64,000 nt of DNA, taken from Welwitschia mirabilis (lineage: Eukaryota > Gnetophyta > Gnetopsida > Welwitschiales). Below the pieces are notes generated by a model, which had not been told where the DNA came from, ran no database searches, and saw only the letters and a list, made by a program, of their open reading frames with translations. The stretch covers positions 120,442,522-120,506,521 of the forward strand of contig JBOZIK010000001.1 of assembly GCA_051453625.1 (NCBI GenBank). The letters are read 5' to 3'. Positions 61,590-64,000 of the stretch are shown here, in pieces. Positions within the stretch are counted from its first letter, which is position 1. The number at the start of each line of letters is the position of its first letter. The translations under genes and the position numbers were made by a program.

Positions 61590-61799
61590 TTGAAGATTAG
61601 ATTTGAAGTGAAAAAAATATGGGAGAGGAGAAGAGTGGGGCACAAGAGCTAAAGAAAATGATAAAGCATGAATATAAAAATGAGGATTTGAAAAGCATAA
61701 ATGAATTTAAAAAATCATGATGCATTGTCTTAAATGTAGATAATCAATTAACATGATTGATCAACCCATGTAAAGTTTTAAAATTGAAATAGTAAGGTA

Positions 61800-62110
61800 A
61801 TTATCGACCGTACAAGAAAAGCTATCAACCCTATAAGAGGAAATTTTGATAGGAAAAACTGGGCAAAGTTGGTCAACCCTAAGAAAAGAAGTGGTCAACC
61901 TAATTTAATAGAAAAATGAAGCTTCATGAGATCAACCCAATATGCATGAGCAGTTGATCCATTGAAGAGAAATTTTAATAGAAAAAACTGAGACAAATGA
62001 GGTTAACTCAATTAAGATAGCCGGTTGACCCAAAGAGAAGAACATTTTAATAGGAAAAAATAAAAGACAAATGGTCACCTCATAATACCTATGAGGTCGG
62101 CCGAGGTTCA
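61800..62110 (-). repeat. Degenerate ~90-bp tandem with GTCAACC motifs
   Basis: The unit GAGGAAATTTTGATAGGAAAA / GAGAAATTTTAATAGAAAAA, each with one or two GGTCAACC or GGTTGACCC sites nearby, occurs at about 61840, 61967 and 62037. The last unit leads into a GAGGTCGGCCGAGG stretch (62093-62106). Confidence 0.6.
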
Positions 62111-62420
62111 TACAGATATAACATGGAAAGTTTTAAACCCATTAATAAAACTCTAATGTTTATCTGAGGCTATGTTTTTTAGGTATTTCTTAGACATGAT
62201 CTCCAAAAAGTAATAAAGTATAGTAAAATGATCAGATGATAAATGTTGCGGTGTGAATTTATGCAATGTTTCATGCCTTGATTTAAATCCAGTTAATTAC
62301 AAATAAGATGCACAAATATAGCACGCTAGTATAGACAGAGTGATCCGAATGTCATAATTCCATCAAAGGCCAATGGTATGGATAATAAAGAATTGATTTC
62401 GAGAAAGAAATGTGTAACCT

Positions 62421-62540
62421 TAATCTACTGAATTAATTTGTAATGCATGAAATTGAAATAATGATGCAAAACTAATCTATTAAATTAGAATAACAATGCA
62501 ACTAATCTATGAAATTGAAATAATGATGCAACTAATCTAC
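62421..62540 (-). repeat. ~30-bp tandem repeat inside the copia LTR
   Basis: Three to four copies of a unit around AATGATGCAACTAATCTA, e.g. at 62459-62478 and 62520-62539, with one variant carrying AACAATGCA. The homologous LTR at 5.6-5.7 kb lacks a clean copy. Confidence 0.75.
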
Positions 62541-62840
62541 TCAAGCTCAACCTTAACAAAGGCTACTCTCATAATCTATATAATCAAAGAAACCTGTTAC
62601 AAATCTTAAACAACATAAACTATGAGGGATAAGTTCTTGCAAATATTGAACAAAAAGAATAATTCATATTAAAAGTATGAAAACATCTACATTACAAAGT
62701 AGCCGTTTCTCAATGAATGAAATGCTACCTAACACCAAGGTAATGTCTCTCTGTAATCGCTAGATGGTTCTCTAGTCCTAAGATCTCTATCACAAGAATG
62801 TTAGGTATTGTTGAAGATGATTAGAGATCAAGGGGGATAC

Positions 62841-62856
62841 CTTTATTTATAAATAG
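62841..62856 (-). promoter_or_regulatory. TATA-like box in the copia LTR
   Basis: CTATTTATAAATAAAG on the minus strand, followed by a C/T-rich start-site region, as in LTR promoters. Confidence 0.45.
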
Positions 62857-63495
62857 AAAGGAAAAGAAAACTGACAGAGAAGTAGAAGAGAAACCCTGGC
62901 TGACATGCAAAGTAAAGTTGTAATAAAGAGGTGATAACTCAAGAATACATTAGGTAAAAGTGATAGAGAATAGTGTCATCTTGCTGGTCATCTAGACAAA
63001 ATAGAAGACGACGAGGATTAACAATGAGATATTTGTTTGGCTTCTAATTTAACTGCTTATGAACTGCATGTGAAGTTCTGTTAACCAGTTCTGGATATGT
63101 CGTCCACTAATGTCATCTAGATGATATTGTGGATAATGATGTTTGATAGGCAGATCTTCAGTTCAACTAGAATTTATCTCAAAAGAACTCTGTCATATGC
63201 TCAATTAGAGTTGTCGTCCTGACTGTCATGTGGATGACTGAATGGAAGACAGTCTTTTCTCGATCTTAAGTAAGTGTAATTGCTTTGTCTTTTGCAAGAA
63301 TTATTATCCAAAATAATACTTGTCTGAATCTGCATGAATTGCTTATGAATTATCTGATAATTTCATGTTTTCTTCTTGTGCTCCTTGATTCTTGATTATC
63401 ATAAGAACTAAGCAATTATCTGTTAATTCATCTGTAAAATAACTTAAAATACCCCATTAAATACACATAAGTTAGCGTCACAACAATAAAGGTTT

Positions 63496-64000
63496 TATAA
63501 AAATATTTGCCAACTGATTTTGAGTATAAACATGTTCATGAGTGATAATTTTCTTCTCTATTAAGTCTCAAAGAAAATAATACCTAAGATCAATGTGCTT
63601 GATGTAAGTGTGTTGAACTTGGTTATGAGAGATTTAAATAGCACTAGATTTATAACATCGAATAGNNNNNNNNNNNNNNNNNNNNNNNNNNNNNNNNNNN
63701 NNNNNNNNNNNNNNNNNNNNNNNNNNNNNNNNNNNNNNNNNNNNNNNNNNNNNNNNNNNTACTGTAGATAGAAATATGAAACATTGCTTCTTGATGTACC
63801 AAGTAGTGAGATAATTGTTAACAAAAAAACATCAATCACTTGTGCTTTTTTAATTGTCTTTACATATAGCCTACTCCACATCACTATAACTTATTAAAAT
63901 AAGATAATTATTACTTAAATACCATAAAACAAAATTAAGAGTATCTTTAACATAATAAAGTATCCTCTTTATAGTAGTAAGATGTGATTCTTTTAGTTTA
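63496..64000 (-). pseudogene. Ty1/copia RT-end and RNase H remnant, runs off the window
   Basis: On the minus strand from the right edge: LKESHLTTIKRILYYVKDTL (family LxAxKRILRYLKGT), WY, SYSDVE (family GYSDAD), KSTSDC (family KSTSGY) and WYIKKQ (family WxSKKQ). After the 94-N gap come ISHNQVQHTYIKHIDLRYYF, then IITHEHVYTQNQLANIFIKP, a close match to the copia RNase H end (TKHIDIRxHF and DxxADIFTKPL). Only two stops lie in that last part, so it is the best-kept coding piece of the window. The LTR follows at once. Confidence 0.9.
63666..63759. other. Assembly gap, 94 N
   Basis: Sized gap inside the copia RNase H. Confidence 0.98.

Larger units (their letters stand above)
62225..63495 (-). mobile_element. 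3' LTR of the right-edge copia element
   Basis: About 1.2 kb directly after the RNase H stop, minus strand. It contains a TATA-like CTATTTATAAATAAAG (62856-62841) and is similar to 4834-6110, which gives it two copies in the window. Several TCATCTAGATGA-type near-palindromes lie in its first half. Its inner limit is approximate, as the similarity runs on past the likely LTR end. Confidence 0.7.

Noticed and set aside
1-64000. tRNA, rRNA or microRNA genes
   Set aside because: No B-box-like GGTTCGAATCC or rRNA core sequence was noticed on either strand; a tRNAscan/Infernal run would be needed to exclude degenerate copies.

Overview
This is a 64 kb piece of a draft plant (angiosperm-type) nuclear scaffold. 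It is very AT-rich, is broken by 13 runs of N, and carries no protein-coding gene that I can support. What can be read is a graveyard of plant transposable elements: Ty3/gypsy, Ty1/copia, L1-type LINE, a second non-LTR element, CACTA-like ends, short-LTR non-autonomous elements and a PTP-type 'plant transposon protein' remnant. All carry many in-frame stops and frameshifts. The stops sit largely where Trp, Gln or Arg is expected, and the two LTRs of one element differ mainly by transitions. This fits long decay by deamination of methylated cytosine with no recent insertion. I cannot name the species; an old-TE genome of the Amborella kind would fit, but that is only inference.

Layout. 0-8 kb: anonymous AT-rich DNA, two 'gaps' that are really unjoined overlapping contigs, and a copy (4.8-6.1 kb, +) of a ~1.2 kb copia LTR seen again at 62.2-63.5 kb. 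8.2-13.3 kb: a minus-strand Athila/Tat-type gypsy element (LTR, PBS, gag, protease). 13.4-15.3 kb: a minus-strand copia integrase/RT remnant directly upstream of it. 16.1-16.9 kb: a CT microsatellite and a gap. 18.5-19.0 kb: a small GC-richer, pyrimidine-rich island, possibly a gene 5' end. 19.3-24.6 kb: a full-length but dead plus-strand gypsy element with both LTRs. 27.6-28.9 kb: remnant of a non-LTR RT whose tail is unlike the usual plant L1. 33.1-35.5 kb: plus-strand copia with polypurine tract and 3' LTR.

36.5-49.2 kb: a region bounded by inverted CACTA-like ends. The left end holds a ~174-bp tandem palindromic repeat. Inside lie two neighbouring minus-strand LTR elements with ~200-bp LTRs and GC-richer non-coding interiors (39.2-43.8 kb). 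51.1-53.7 kb: plus-strand L1 ORF2 (endonuclease and RT). 53.7-58.3 kb: a gypsy-type LTR/PBS and an unrecognised open stretch. 59-64 kb: a minus-strand PTP remnant flanked by GGTTGACC-rich degenerate repeats, then a copia LTR and the copia RNase H running off the right edge.

The elements do not work together; they are layered insertions. The most useful second looks are the 174-bp palindromic array with its CACTA-like ends, the atypical non-LTR tail, the pair of short-LTR elements, and the evidence that at least two 100-N gaps are false.
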